DNA of 64,000 nucleotides from Kingdonia uniflora (GCA_014058105.1 JACGCM010000715.1:4092001-4156000); one strand, 5' to 3'; positions 33,523-46,287 are shown, counted from the stretch's first letter. Made by a program: numbers and translations. The notes: generated by a model not told the origin, from the letters alone.

Positions 33523-36500
33523 TTCTCAGAATTCCATATCCTTGGCGGGGAGGGTTGTTTGCAAATGTTCTGGATCAGCCTCCGAAGCCGATAGATTTTC
33601 CCGAGCTACCCTCAGCTCGTCGTCCTTTTTGACACATTTTTGTCTAATTCACTCCAGGTCGTTCCTACATCTTTGAAGATCAGATCGAAATAGTTCCTCT
33701 GATTGTTTCAACGCTTGAATACAGTACTGAACCGTGTCGGCCTGCTTACCCTTCGCAGCCAATACGTCAACCTAACATTGAAGCTTCTCGGCACGTTCTG
33801 TCTCCTCGGATAGCTCTTTTAATCCCTTCTTAATCTCAGAATATTTCTCTTCGACCTGAAGAGTCAGGTCGGAAACGGCCTGATTCAACTTCTCAAGTCT
33901 GAAATGTGCTTTTACGTATTGATCTTCTCTGTTCTAGTTCGCCTCCTTCATTCTATCGAACTGCTCCGTAAATTGTCGATTACACATAAGTACGTTGTCC
34001 TCACGTGCACGAGATGAATCCAATTCAACCTGGAAAATATAACAAGTTTTAGTACAGTTCAATTCAGGAAAAGTCTTTGAATATATCCATACTACATTTC
34101 AAAGAGACTACGTGGTTTTTAAACATATGCTTCTAAGTACTTTTAGACTAAAAGTATGGAGTCCATTCTCAGAAGAACCTTTCATGAGTCTTCTTTCAGC
34201 GTGAAAGGTACATACTTTCGATATGTTACTTTATATTATTAGCGTTGAATTTTTACCATGCATTCTTATCCTATTTTCTTAATAACTAAACATTGGTGTA
34301 ACATGCAAGTCGAAAAATCTATTCCGATCTAACCTGTAACTCCGCTTGCACAGACAACAAGGCTTTAAAGGTCTCTCTTTCCCTTGCAAGTCCAGACTCT
34401 AGGTTATTTATTTTGAAAATCATTTCTCTAACTACTTACAAAAGGTTTATTAACAAAGTTAATCTACAGAAGTTTTCTTCCCCACACACAGCTCAAACTA
34501 CTTACATATATTTATACAAAACATATGTTTACCCTACCTTCTCAGTACCACCTTCTAGGAGCTCGACGTCATCCCCTCGATTGTCGAGCACCGTCTGGCG
34601 GGAAACACCATCCAGAACGTCCACAATCCATACCACTTCTGCTTCCTCCTCATCTTCCACCTCAACGTAGGTGTCAGACTTAATGGCATCCACCTCCTCC
34701 TCGGAATAGCCCTTCAGCATCAAGTGACGACCCAATTTGTCACGATCCTCAATCATCTCGCTTAGGGTGGCCTTTTCCTCGACCTGCAGTTGGCTGATCG
34801 TCATGGCATGAGAGACCTTCAACTGCCACACTTCCTTTATGCTTCAGTCTTGGCTCGAGCTAGATCTCTCTCTAGCTCACTCTTCGCCTTCTTCAGCTCG
34901 GATTTTTTATCTTCAATACCGAGCCAAATTCCCTTGAAAAGATGAACAACCTACAAAAATTACATCGATCTCAGCGATAAGCTCAAAATATACGAAGTAT
35001 GCCTTCTGATAAAATAAACTTACCATCTCGCTTGTATCTTCCTCTCCATGGAGGATCGCCAACCTAGCCCTTTCCTTGACCTCTTTGAGGTTGTCCAATG
35101 AAGAAGATCGCACCTCGGTAGCCTTTTCTCCTGAATCCTCTGAGGGTTTGATCCTTCTCCTCTTATCTTTTACGACCTCACCACTTCCAGTAGTATCAGA
35201 GGCCGGCAGAGTCTTTAGCATCCGTTTCTTCGGAAATTTTTGAGTTACTTTGCTCGGCTTGACAGGATTCGGCTAAGTCGAACTTCCAGTTCTAGGAGTC
35301 TTGGAAAAATTAGTTCAAATCCCCTCACCACTTACTTGCCTTTTTTATTCATCGACTCCCGCCATCGACCAAGTAGATTGAGCTTTTCGAGCCTTTCTCG
35401 ACCTACTGTCAACTCTCATTTTTCTACTCAGGCCGAGTCCTTCTAGCACGAGTTTGAGCTTAGCCCCCTCCTCCGCGACTTCGTCCAACAGGGATTCTTT
35501 CCTTTCCACTGTAGACTTCACACCTACAATAGCACATTTTTACTATTCACTACAGTTGTCAACAAAACATAAGAATAATTCTACCTATGCATGTCTATAC
35601 TTACTTTGCTTTACAGATCTAAACCGAAGGCCCAAAGGTTCTTCATCATCTCTTTGAAGGCAATTAGCCTTCACCCATATGATATTGTCATTCTAGGTTT
35701 AACCTGCTGAATTCAGATTGAAAAAACAAGCCGAGTTACACTCGTACAAAAATATGAGCCCCACTGGCCTTAAAATTCTTTACCCCATAAAATTGCAAAA
35801 CGTCCTCAGGGGTTATCCTCCTCACTTTTTCCACCCTTTATCATTTTTCATTCAGATGGTCACACACGGTTATTACTTCCCACATATTCTCGTTCAATTG
35901 AAAAGGACATGCCCCAATTGCATTCATAATCCCCTCGCCAAATTGGTAAGGAGCAAGCTCAACCCATAACCTAATTAAGATAGGTAACACAGAAAACCCT
36001 ATAAGAGATTACTCTAAACATCCCCATCAAAGTACTCTAACGAGATCGATTCATCTATACCCCTATCTCATTTTTCCACTTCCAAATCTACCAACAAATA
36101 AAAATGTTCTTCCCCCACTGCTACCGAACAACCCCTAAACTGCCTACCGGCAAACTCTACCCATTTGCCCGACTATCCTCCTACAGTTGCCTTGGCTTTT
36201 CAAAACTCTCTAAAGGCCTCAGAACTAGGAGGATAAGATACCAGTTGACCAGGGAAACCCATAAATTATTCTAATCCTACTTCCCCTTCATTATTAGACT
36301 CATTCGTCCGACCAAAGGTCGATACCTCATTAATAGACAAACTTCCCATCTTAAAATAATTTCTGCAGGAATGTTTTCGACCTACAGAGATGCCTTTCAC
36401 GCTCGACCTACATACAGGTTAAGGTATTTAGCATTCTTCCCTCTATGTATATAAAATATATATTCAATATGTATCTCTGATAAATCGTTTACACATAATA

Positions 36501-36709
36501 ATATTTCTTTAACATATACATACGTCAACCTATATTTGCGTACATCTCTGCCAACCTTCAGTATCCAAATGAGAATCGGCAGTAGAGTCAAGCTTTCCCC
36601 ACAAAACGCTATTGTATTGCTACCTACGAGATCCGGAATCTTTTGCCCTCTTCAGCCGTTTATCACCTTCAGATAGCTCTTTATCGAATCCCCTAATCTT
36701 TCGTCTCTC

Positions 36710-36982
36710 TCACTGAGTACTCTCCAAATTTTGTGAAGATGTAAAATGTTTGATTAGAGACAAAGAAGTACTATTTATCCTTTCACTCTCTAGCGGCTGG
36801 CATTTATTGCTCCTCGCATGAACCATCCTCGATTCCAAAACTGAGGCGCCATTTCCACTCTCCATGTCAGACGCCTTGTACCTTTTCGATAAAACAACAT
36901 TTCCATCATTACAACTCCCCTCATTTTTTAATATATTTTTTCTCCCAATTTCCATATCTTTTTCTGACCTTCCCGCACTCAT
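36710..36982 (-). pseudogene. Antisense exon with KRYKASDME motif in A1
   Basis: A 90-codon open segment starting MSAGRSEKDMEIGRKNILKN. The homologous segments are 61801-62092 (+) in A2 and 2458-2276 (minus) in A0; shared motifs are ENILK/KNMLK, KRYKASDMESG and ARSNKCQP. Conservation of the reading frame in A1 and A2 supports that it was translated as part of the antisense protein. Confidence 0.65.
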
Positions 36983-38605
36983 GATGACTCATACTGTACG
37001 ATGTCAGAGTTCTATTTCCATTTGCATACAAAATAAAACTAGAAGCTTCTACAATTTTAACTTTTTGTTTTTCTATCCTTGTTTATCATACTTATAGTGA
37101 TTGACATCATTTTCTAAACTATACAAATGTTCAAATTTATTCAAAATGTTTGCTAAAATAGTCTCAAAACAGATTTGTCCCTATGGAGGATCCGATTAAT
37201 TTATATTATTTCTATTACATTCAAATAATTATATTATTCATAAGACACACTTAAACACAACATCCATCACAACCTTGGTAACCTAAACAAACATCATCTA
37301 ATCACATTATTCGTCGGTCCTTAGATCGTCGAATTTGATCTCAACTTCAACAATCAAACTAGCCAACTTCTTTCGATCTACCTATTCTCTCACAAATACA
37401 CCTCAGAAAAATAACAAGCATACTCCTTGTTCCTTCCATCTGAACCTCGAGCTCACATTCCGTCTCCAGTAGTTCAGCATCATAACCAAACGAGCCAAAG
37501 GTCCTCTCATGTACTTCAAACAATCTTTATAGCCAATCGTTCTTCCACGGCAAGACGAATCCTTTAAGATAAGTTGTACAATCCTAATCTCCTCCTACCC
37601 ATACATATGCATTTCATACACTTTCCCCTCAAAATACGTGATTTTTACCTAATATCTCATAGCTGAAAACCCCAAATATTTTAGAATAAATTATTTAAAC
37701 TTATCCCCTCGCCAGTTTACAAAATAGTCACTGTATTCGGCCTAACGCTACCACGAGTATTACCCCTTTCAACCTATAACAGCTCAAGTTTGCATATTTC
37801 CTACAATTTCAATTCCTCGCCTGTTAAACATAGATCATTTATATCAGCACGATATTGACAACACATATTCATCTCAGTTTGAGCTGCATTGTAACATTGC
37901 TTTATCACTTATCAGCAGTTATTCAACTAACACCCAACACAATTCAGGTTGATTCAAAAAGTTTTTTTATACACAGTTTCATAAATATCAACTTTTATTC
38001 ATATCAAAGATGCTACATACGATTTATAGATAACAAGTTTTCACACAGGAATATAACAAAATGTTATCCATCCAGCACCAAACTCCAGGTACTTTACAAA
38101 TAACAAGTTTTCCCTGTTTGTTAAAAGCTACAGAACATTCAGGCACGCTGAAGAATCATGTCTTACAGTTCTTCTTAATTCAGTGATTCTTCACCCTGAT
38201 GCAAAGACGGCATTGGAACCAACAAAGATCTTCCCTCACATGGCTCGGTTGAAGCCCGGTTGAACTCCAAGTGAGAACTATGCAAGCAGTGGACTTAATG
38301 TTGGCACCCACAGAACAAGATGAAAGGTCATCTGAGCGTAAAAACACGATGGAAATGCGTCAGTAGGATCCCCTTTCCCATTCTCCTCCTCCACTACCAT
38401 CACCACCTCTTCTATAACCACCATCTTCGAAGACTTGGTAGAGATGAAGAGGGCCCAACCTTAAAATCCATGGCAACATAAGAAATTAACATATTTGCCT
38501 CGCAGATACACCTTTCCCTGTTTATAAAGCCCTAACCCTGTCTTCCGCAAGAGTGCGGATACAGTCCCAACGTTCCTCGTCTGTCAAGACGAAGACATAA
38601 AATCT

Positions 38606-38788
38606 CTACTTATAGTAGAAATCATCATCAACCTCAACCTCTTCCTCTCCTAAAAAGCCTTGGTACGTTGGAGAAACAAGAACTGAGATCGTCATTTCCA
38701 AAGAATGATTACCAAAGTATTTCAACTTCAATCTCTGCGTTTCAGACGTAATCCTCTCTTCATGAACAATACTCCAAGTTTTCACCAT
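38606..38788 (-). CDS. First exon of the A1 antisense gene
   Basis: This is the best preserved antisense segment: ATG at 38788, 60 codons without a stop, about 50 bp downstream of a TATA box on the same strand. Motifs RLKLKYFGNHSLEM and SPTYQGFLGEEEVEVDDD are shared with A0 and A2, which have stops here. The frame ends at a TAG just past FYYK; a splice donor before that is possible. Confidence 0.6.
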   Translation of the reverse strand: MVKTWSIVHEERITSETQRLKLKYFGNHSLEMTISVLVSPTYQGFLGEEEVEVDDDFYYK

Positions 38789-38837
38789 CTCAGAAAGAGT
38801 TACGCATACAGGAATTGTTCCAAAGATTTGCTAAAGG

Positions 38838-38900
38838 TACTCTTTATATAACCCTAAATTTATTGTGCAGGTACATTTTCTCAAGCGTCATCATTCATTA
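38838..38900 (-). promoter_or_regulatory. Antisense promoter of A1
   Basis: On minus: TGATGACGCTTGAG, then a CGTACCTG-like block, CAATAAATTTAGGGTTATATAA (TATA box) and GAGTACC. All three A copies keep these elements in the same order and spacing. TGACG motifs bind bZIP factors in plants and TAGGGTT resembles a telo-box; use of either here is inference. Confidence 0.6.
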
Positions 38901-39073
38901 CGGATGCGACTATTCTAACGCAACCATCACATACATCCGCATCATCATCTAATACCCATCATATCCCAATATCACGTAACTTCTACCCATTCAAATGCCA
39001 TCATTACTTCGTTTCGAATTTCAAACTTTTAAGACATTCTTTCTCAACCAAAGCTACTCGTGACCTCGGTTGT

Positions 39074-39084
39074 GGGGGGGGGGG
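39074..39084 (+). other. Polypurine tract of A1 (G11)
   Basis: Eleven G residues followed by TGAT abut the 3' LTR at 39089. The homologous tracts of A0 (GAAGGGG) and A2 (CCCCC on +) are shorter. Confidence 0.7.
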
Positions 39085-39088
39085 TGAT

Positions 39089-39598
39089 TGTAGGGACTTA
39101 TCTCTTGATCTTAGGCTCATGCAACTTTAACACTTAACATTTCAGTCAAACATTCCAACCAGCCCCATGAACTACTCAAGAACGTAGGTCGAGCTAAACC
39201 CAAAAAATGTTATTCAGTCAAAGACACCTGTCTCCCATGAACTCGTTAATTATTCAGTCAACCTCCACTAACCATATTATTCAGAAAACATGTTCTAGCA
39301 CCATGAAGAGCTGTGGTGAAGCTTATAAAAAGGAAAAGTTCCAGAAGAGAGAATGGCCGAAAAAATCACTTAGAACTTCATATTTACGAGATCAAAAGCA
39401 TTTCTATATTCTAGAGATCACTTGAAATAAAGATATCCACTCAACGCAATAAAGATACTTTTACAAAAATCTTCCATATGAGGTCATGGTTTTTTTTACT
39501 TATTCAGAGGTTTTCCACGCTAAAAAAACCTATTTTCATTTCTTACTTTCTAGTAGAGTATTGTTGTATGTTCATTGGTGTGATAGCTAATTCCTAAT
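39089..39598 (+). repeat. 3' LTR of A1, 3' truncated
   Basis: It starts TGTAGGGACT and matches the 5' LTR to AATTCCTAAT. The last 31 bp ending in CATTACA are absent. The deletion joins LTR to CACTA sequence at a shared AAT/AATT, consistent with a small microhomology deletion. A TATA box (GCTTATAAAAAGG) lies at about 39322. Confidence 0.85.
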
Positions 39599-39793
39599 TA
39601 GTTTGATTAGTTCCTCATGCTCCTTGTTCATCAACTTCAGTTCTTCAAGAAGCTTATTAGTTACATCACGGAGAGATGAATCTAAGATACTAGTGGCATG
39701 ATCCTCATCAGTAGCTTTAGGGAGCACAGACGATGAGTACCCAAACTTGTGAGTCTTAAAGGTATGAAAAATAGAACAATTCAGCAAATTTGC
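39599..39793 (-). pseudogene. Unknown minus-strand gene, exon upstream of A1 insertion
   Basis: On minus, an acceptor TATTTTGCAG precedes about 64 codons: ANLLNCSIFHTFKTHKFGYS, SSVLPKATDEDHATS and LLEELKLMNKEHEELIKL. At 39599 the exon meets LTR sequence; its continuation is at 25739-25584. The part between EDHATS and EELIKL is helical and charged. No family recognised. It lies head to head with the TNP2 gene. Confidence 0.5.
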
Positions 39794-40301
39794 CTGCAAA
39801 ATAAAGTTAAACCAAAATACTATCATCTATATGGCATAACAAACCTGACATACTCAATTACTCATCAAAGTTACACCAAATTTGAGACTTTATCCACTAA
39901 TACAAATTACTACCTAAAGACATGTTAGCAGAGTAACGGATATCTAGATAGATTTTCAACGGTCCATCTTTTTACAGAAAAAGCTAGTGGTACATCTCTA
40001 ATATCTTTAAACAAGTTTTGTAAGATTAAGATCAATGAAGTATTATAAAGGCTCACCAGGGTCTTGTAGCATCTTCGTAAGTCACAACACATACAATAAT
40101 CTAGCTGCCCCCCTCTTGTGTTTATAGTGTTTATGTTAGTTCGTTTACTGGTAATGCTGGCTTGTTTATATTTTCTTTGTCTTTCCCCCTTCTTATTATG
40201 CACCTTCTTACTATTTCCCTTTCTTTCATAGAAGAAAACAACAACACGGAAAACTCTTGTGTGTTTTTGTTGCGCAATATATACTTTGAAAGCTTGTTCC
40301 A

Positions 40302-43300
40302 TGGATAAGAGTTGGATAAACCTTCGACATCCTGACTCAGTATTTATAAAAGGCATGTACGCCTTTATAGATTTTGTACGGAAGCACCTTCTTGATACTG
40401 GAACCATTATTTGTTCATGTAAGTGCTACAAAAAAAATGATTCCGATTTCTTATGACGATGTTATTATACATTTAGTCAGAGATGGATTCATAGAAACCT
40501 ATAAGGTTTGGTATGCGCACGGCGAAAAAGAAGCTCATGAGGATATTAAGCATGTAGAATTGTTCGAGAAACACCAAAATGAGATATTCATGGATGACTT
40601 GGGCAATAATATAGGTAACCCAGTACTTCTAGACAGTAGTGATATGGTAAATCTACTTTTAGAAGGTGGGTTAGCCAACGTATCGAGTGAATATCAAGAA
40701 CCAAGTGAAGAGACTACACTGCAGAGCTTAAGAAAAATGTGCTAGAGGCCATGATAACATTATATCCTAGATATAAAGGTTTTACCATTTTAACTTTCAT
40801 CATAAAATTATACAAGCTGAAAGTTAAACACAATTGGTCTGCAACAAGTTTTACAAATCTCCTTGAGTTATTTCAGGAAGTACTACCAGCATGAATCAAA
40901 ACTCTAACCAATAGCTATTGTGCTAGTAAGATATTATCTCAAGTCGGTCCTAATTTTGAAAATATCGATGCTTGTCCTAATGATTGTATTTTATACTGGA
41001 GAGAAAATGCCTTGAAGACCAATTGTCCGACATGTGGTACCTCTAGATATAAAGAAGGTACAAAAGTTTCTTCTAAGGTGCTACAGTATTTTCCAATAAC
41101 ACCGAGGCTGCAAAGGATGTATAGGTATGATTATTATTTTTTGTTATAGTTTTATTTATTTAAAATTAATCAATTAGGTCTAGTACGTTGTAATGTATAC
41201 AATTTATGTCTTCCCCCTCTTTTCTAATGTACCATGGGTGGCAAAAGACTTAACTTGGCATTCAACTGGAAGATTACCAGATGGAAAAATACGACATCTT
41301 ATGGATTTTATAACATGGAAATTTTTAGATAGAAAGTATAAAGATTTCTCCGCTGAACATCGGAATGCTCGATTGGAGCTAACAACTAATGGTGTTTGTC
41401 CGTTTGGTATATTCAGGTCGCCACATAGTTGTTGGCCCATCATGTGTATGACATACAATATCCCTCAAAATTTATGCATAAAACCGCAGTACATAATGTT
41501 GAGCTTGTCAATACCTGGTCCCCGACAACCAGGAAATGGCATCGATGTGTACCTGTAACCATTAGTTGTTAAATTAAAACAATTATGGAAAGAAGGGTTT
41601 ATGGCATATGATGCATTCACACGTAAATTTGTTTACATGCGTACAATATTGTTATGGACAAACCATGATTTTCCTTCATATGGAAATATCTTCGGTTGTA
41701 TGACAAAGGGAGAATTCGCATATCCATGTTGCGGTTCAAATAAAGATTCCATGTGGCTTCACTATGGGAAGAAAAATGTGCATACTAAACATGGAAGATG
41801 GTGGCCAAATACTGATAAGGCTAGAAAGGACACTAAAGTCAGTACCTTTGATAAAAAGAAGAACTTAGAGAGACACCTTCTCATTTATTTGGGAAAGGTG
41901 TAGAAGAAATGACTTCTAAGTTGGATGTTAAATGGGGGAAAGCACAACCTAAAGTAGAAGTAAAGAAAAAGGATATAGCACTAGGTGAAGTTGATGAGTT
42001 TGAACCTGCGATATGCTTCTCCAGGCAATCCATATTTTTTGATCTTGACTAATGGGTGGATATCCATATTCGCAACAATTTAGATGTCATACACAACGAG
42101 AAGAATGATTGTGAGATTTTACTCGCACTTATGATGAAATCAAACAAATCTAAGGATGACCCTAATGCACGTAGAAATTTAAAGTGACTAAAAATCAAAA
42201 AGAATTTGTGGCTAAAAACTCATAATGAGAAGGTAGTTATGCCGCTAGGTCAGTTTTGGTTATGGAAGGATGAGAAAAAAATACTCTAACAAATTTTGAA
42301 AGACCTCCGTGTTCTGTTCGATTTTAGTAGTAATTGGAAAATATTGTTTCAAGAGATAACATGGAGTTAAAGGTCATGAAATCCCAGGATTACCATGTCT
42401 TGATGTAAGATTTACTTGTTTTACTTCAACATGCTTTTAGAGATAGGAAAGAAATTTGTGATATAATCAAAAGCTTTTCAAACTTCTACAATGCGCTTTG
42501 TTCAAAAACAATTGATGTTGACACGCTCACGAAACTCGGCGCGGATATGAGAAGAACTTTGTGTGAAGCTGAGAAGAGTTTTCCTCAATCTATATTTGTT
42601 GTGATAATGCATTTGCCCATCCACTTAGCTTATGAGGCTCGTGTGAATGGACCTCTTGCATTTCGAATGATGTGAGCATTTGAAAGGTATTTTTAAACTA
42701 TTTAAACTTCTATTTTATATATAAATATAAAATTATGTTATAATTGTTTATATTTTTAAAAGGCGAATGAAGACAATCAAAGATGAGCTCGCCTCGAAGG
42801 CTGTATTGTGTATGCATATATTTTACAAGAAACTTTAACATATTGCATTGAGTATAAAGGTCTGGAAAATTCAAACATCCAAACAAAATTGAAGAAATCT
42901 TTGGATGGTTCTCTTTTTTCTCCTCCCGATCTACTCAATGTCATCGGCTACACTAAAAATGATGATGAGGATGGACCAATTAGCTCAATCCAAGAGTTTA
43001 TCATAGAAGGTATTGAATACGAGCAAGGTTACATTTGGGTATTAAAGAGTCAACCTTGTTATAATACTTGGAAAAGGTATATATTCGTACACGAATATTT
43101 ATAAATAGTTTTCCTTTAATTCGGAATATAATTTGTTTTTATATTTTGATACTTAGAGAACATGATAACTTCATAAAGCTCTGTAAGTTAGCAATGGGAA
43201 AGAGATCAGGACAATACAAAATTCCAAGTGAAGAAGAGTTCATACCTTGGTTAAAAAAGTAGGTACATTTAAAAGTTGTAAGATTTATGTATTGCAAATA

Positions 43301-44041
43301 AAAGTATAATCATGTCAAACAAATGTTTCAAAAACCGGATCACCTAATTATTTTGAATTGTGTAATTTTCTTTACAGTTACAAACTGTTAAAAAATGTCG
43401 ATATCAATTTCACTTATATTGTAAGAGGGCCATAATATTACGCTAATCGGTACAAAAGGTATTTCATCAACGGGTTCTTGTTTGTGACCAATGATTATGA
43501 TGTAACAAAACAATATAAAAATAGTGGGGTTAACACCAGTTCTATGACCACCTTCAGATCTAGTTGAAGTGATAAAAATACAAAGGACGAATCTACTGTA
43601 TACTTCGGGGTTCTAAAGGACATCAGCGAACTTCAATATCGAGAACGGTATAAGGCTGTCTTATTCAAGTGTGGTTGGGCTAAGAATACACACCATGGTG
43701 TTAAAGTGGATGTAGAAGAAAACTTAAGGTTGGTTAATTTGTCCAACTTAATTTGATCCGATCATATGGTTGATAAACCATTTATTCTTGCTGAACATGT
43801 CACACAAGTATTCTATTCCCAGGATCCACAAGATCCAGATTGGCACGTAGTTCTATAGGTTCCATCAATGGTTTATGTTGATCACGAGGCATACCTTTTA
43901 TCTGATGAAGGTGTTTTATCTGACTCTGATATTTGTCCTAGTAATAAGGAAAGTTATATTAATGAGAAACAAATATTTTACTATCCTAATGATGTTATTG
44001 TTAAAGAAAGGCAGAAGAAACGAAGACATTTAAAGATATAA
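40302..44041 (+). pseudogene. CACTA TNP2-like transposase, broken
   Basis: TNP2-type proteins are the main transposases of En/Spm elements. The start MDKSWINLRHPDSVFIKGMY at 40302 begins the transposase-associated domain, continued by DDVIIHLVRDGFIETYKVWY. The TNP2 core shows NWSATSFTNLLELFQEVLPA, NDCILYWRENALKTNCPTCG, then PWVAKDLTWHSTGRLPDGKI and FGIFRSPHSCWPIMCMTYNI. Later parts are DUF4218-like (LLVLLQHAFRDRKEICDI, SFPQSIFVVIMHLPIHLAYE) and DUF4216-like (VYFGVLKDISELQYRERYKA, VLFKCGWAKNTHHGVKVD). Stops at many places and a few introns are present. Confidence 0.88.
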
Positions 44042-44254
44042 CAAAATGTTACTTTGTAGTCTTGTATGGTTTCTCTTTTCTATAACTTTTTATTATTAAC
44101 TACTCAAAATAAGCGAATACTATCTTAAATTTATATTTTGTTACGTTATTTGCTACAACTTAAGCTTTATTTACATTTCCTTAATTTTACGTTGTTCGTA
44201 TTTGCTACAACTTATGCTTTATTTATATTGCCTTAATTTATATGAAGTACAATT
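44042..44254. other. Short AT-rich spacer between TNP2 and TNP1 genes
   Basis: Contains two near-copies of TTTGCTACAACTTA-GCTTTATTTA (about 44150-44180 and 44200-44230), a small tandem duplication. No gene seen. Confidence 0.5.
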
Positions 44255-46287
44255 ATGTCGTCTACTTATACATTTGTTGCTTTAGTTATCAATTTCTTTT
44301 ATAAATCATACTACGCATTCACTCAATTCCGATTCAACTGTGGAGGATACCGCAGGTAAAATTTGTTATATCAAAATTTGTATAGATGTTAATATTATTA
44401 TTATAATTGTTTAATTATTCTTTTGATTGTGTAGGAAACATACCTTCTCGTGCTTTATCTTCTTCGAGGAAAAGGGGCCCATCTCGAGAATCCAAACCTT
44501 GACCCGATGGGAAGAAGAAGAAAGTTGGAGTTGATTCATGGGGTCAAACTATTCAATGGGTCAACTCATACTCAACAACTATTGGAACTCTTACTCGTAA
44601 CCATATCCCTATTAATTACAATAAATTTACTAATGTTCATGATGAATTCATTCATATTGTTAAAACAAAGCAAGAGGTAATTTGTTATATTTAATATTTA
44701 TTAATTTATTATATTTAATATTTATTAATGTTTTCTAACTCATTCTTCTTGTATATTCAGCTGACCTTTGATCTTAGGCGTATTGCTAATTTTAACATAA
44801 TACGGCGTATGAACGATGCTTGGAAGAGATACAAGTTCAAGTTAAATAAGAAGTACATTAAAGGTAAAGATCCAGCAAAAGTCAAAGCTACTCCCCCTCC
44901 ATTTGTTCCAAAGGAAGTTTGGGTGAAATTTGCTGACATGTGCAATTCAGATGTATTTTCAGGTATCTTTATAATAACCAAATTTATCTTTAATAAATGC
45001 ATTTCTAGTTTTTCCTGTTAATTGGTATGGATTTATGTTATTAATGAAGGCTCAAAGCTAAAAGAATACCAAAAATCGTAATAAAGTAAAGGCGTCATGT
45101 ACCACTAGTCGAACTAGTATGGTTGTTGTTCGTCATAATTTGGTAATATTGCATTCGACAAACATATATAAGTACATATATATAATTTGTTCTTCTGTGT
45201 ACTATGTATTTACTTTAGATAACTATTCATTTCTGTTAATCTAAATACATAGGTTGTGGAGAGAAATGTCCCTGTTGAAGATGTTAGTAGGGCTAACGTG
45301 TTCATTAAGGCTCATACCAAGGCAGACAAGACATATCAATGCCCAAAAATTATTGAAAGATACTCCGTCAATCCTATATAAATCTAGTATACTATATAAA
45401 ATTTATTTTATCTTGTGTTTTTATTTGGTTGACTTTTCAATGTTGTGTAGGAAAAACTACAATATAATATGATCTTGTATCCAGATTTGAATAAGATAGG
45501 TCATGATGATGTGCTTGCAAATGTATATTAGTAACTTTTGAAGATCGTAAATTAATACGTAATACATCGATGCTTACTAATAATTTCAATGTATGTAGAC
45601 TCTTGGCAAAGACAAGAAAGGTCATATGATGGCTATGGGTATAGACATCACCTCAACATTTGTGGCTAACGCAATTCACATAGTAGAAGAGAATGAGGAT
45701 TTGAAAGCTACAAATAACGAACTAAAGACTATGTTGTTGAATATGCGAAAGGACTTGGATGGCCACATCAAAAAAATATCGATAAGTCTTGCTATAAATA
45801 TATATTTTTTTTATAAAAAAAAGAGTATATATAAAAAATATTTTACTCTTATGACAACTTTCTTACACTCAGGGTCCACTACAAATACAACCCTCTTCGC
45901 CCTATAATACAACAAGCAACTCATTGCAAGCAATTCAGGTACTAAGAGTTTTAATGTACTGATCAATATCACAAATTAGAATTTATGGTGTATTCATTTT
46001 TATTATGATTGTATATGTAGCGAAAACAATCTAATTTGAATATAGAATGCAAGCTGAACGAGTGTCCGGAAGGGATAGTTGCTTATGGTATTGTTGCTGA
46101 TGTTAGTCTTGATGCGTATTACCACAATAAGCAGCTTAGAGATGGGTACTATAAGATAGAGATATTCAATGTCATCAACGAAGATGCTTTATTTTTTAGG
46201 CAAAACAGTTTCACTAAGACAATGGGAGATGTGGGTGCTGGAGGCTTTGTTGCATGGCCCAAGTCTTTTATTATATTTACCTCTTGA
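44255..46287 (+). pseudogene. CACTA TNP1/Ptta-like (Transposase_24 / Transposase_23) gene
   Basis: This second En/Spm gene encodes a DNA-binding partner. Exon 44434-44680 reads KKKKVGVDSWGQTIQWVNSY, then a GT donor. The next exon has FDLRRIANFNIIRRMNDAWK and PPPFVPKEVWVKFADMCNS (Transposase_24 type). Further exons read NTKNRNKVKASC, VNVPVED-type and KDKKGHMMAMGIDITST, with a coiled coil ENEDLKATNNELKTMLLN. The last exon (46021-46287) has NECPEGIVAYGIVADVSLDA and MGDVGAGGFVAWPKSFI, the typical C-terminal TNP1/EnSpm domain. One stop (after ESKP) was seen in the first exon; otherwise splicing gives mostly open frames. Confidence 0.82.

Larger units (their letters stand above)
32693..38788 (-). 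pseudogene. A1 antisense gene (aORF): conserved domain, basic region, coiled coils
   Basis: This gene runs against pol. Exon 1 is 38788-38606, a clean 60-codon frame (MVKTWSIVHEERIT..., then FLGEEEVEVDDDFYYK). Next comes 36982-36710 (MSAGRSEKDMEIG..., KRYKASDMESGNGASVLES). The conserved domain (about 36290-35575) contains LNENMWEVITVCDHLNE, ITPEDVLQFYGVKNFKASG and the tail YHMGEG-LPSKR. A Lys/Arg-rich part (35545-34951) follows, then an acidic coiled coil (34831-34529, with LMLKGYSEEEVDAIKSDTY). Coiled coils at 33522-32950 and a C-terminal piece at 32890-32693 end the gene. Stops break several parts. Function unknown; similar antisense ORFs are known in Grande/Retand elements. Confidence 0.75.
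25740..39598 (+). mobile_element. Tat-type Ty3/gypsy retrotransposon A1, nearly complete (13.9 kb)
   Basis: The order on + is 5' LTR, PBS, gag, protease, RT, RNase H, second RNase H, integrase, a 161-bp tandem array, a long antisense gene on minus, an 11-G polypurine tract and the 3' LTR. The second RNase H of archaeal type after the first is diagnostic of the Tat lineage. The 3' LTR lacks its last 31 bp together with the right target duplication; the left candidate is GAATT (25735-25739). Gag-pol is dead from stops, an RT deletion and an integrase change. It is inserted in the CACTA element. Confidence 0.9.

Noticed and set aside
39925..40407. 160-codon minus open frame
   Set aside because: It overlaps the start of TNP2 on the other strand and has no recognisable domain; likely a chance frame.
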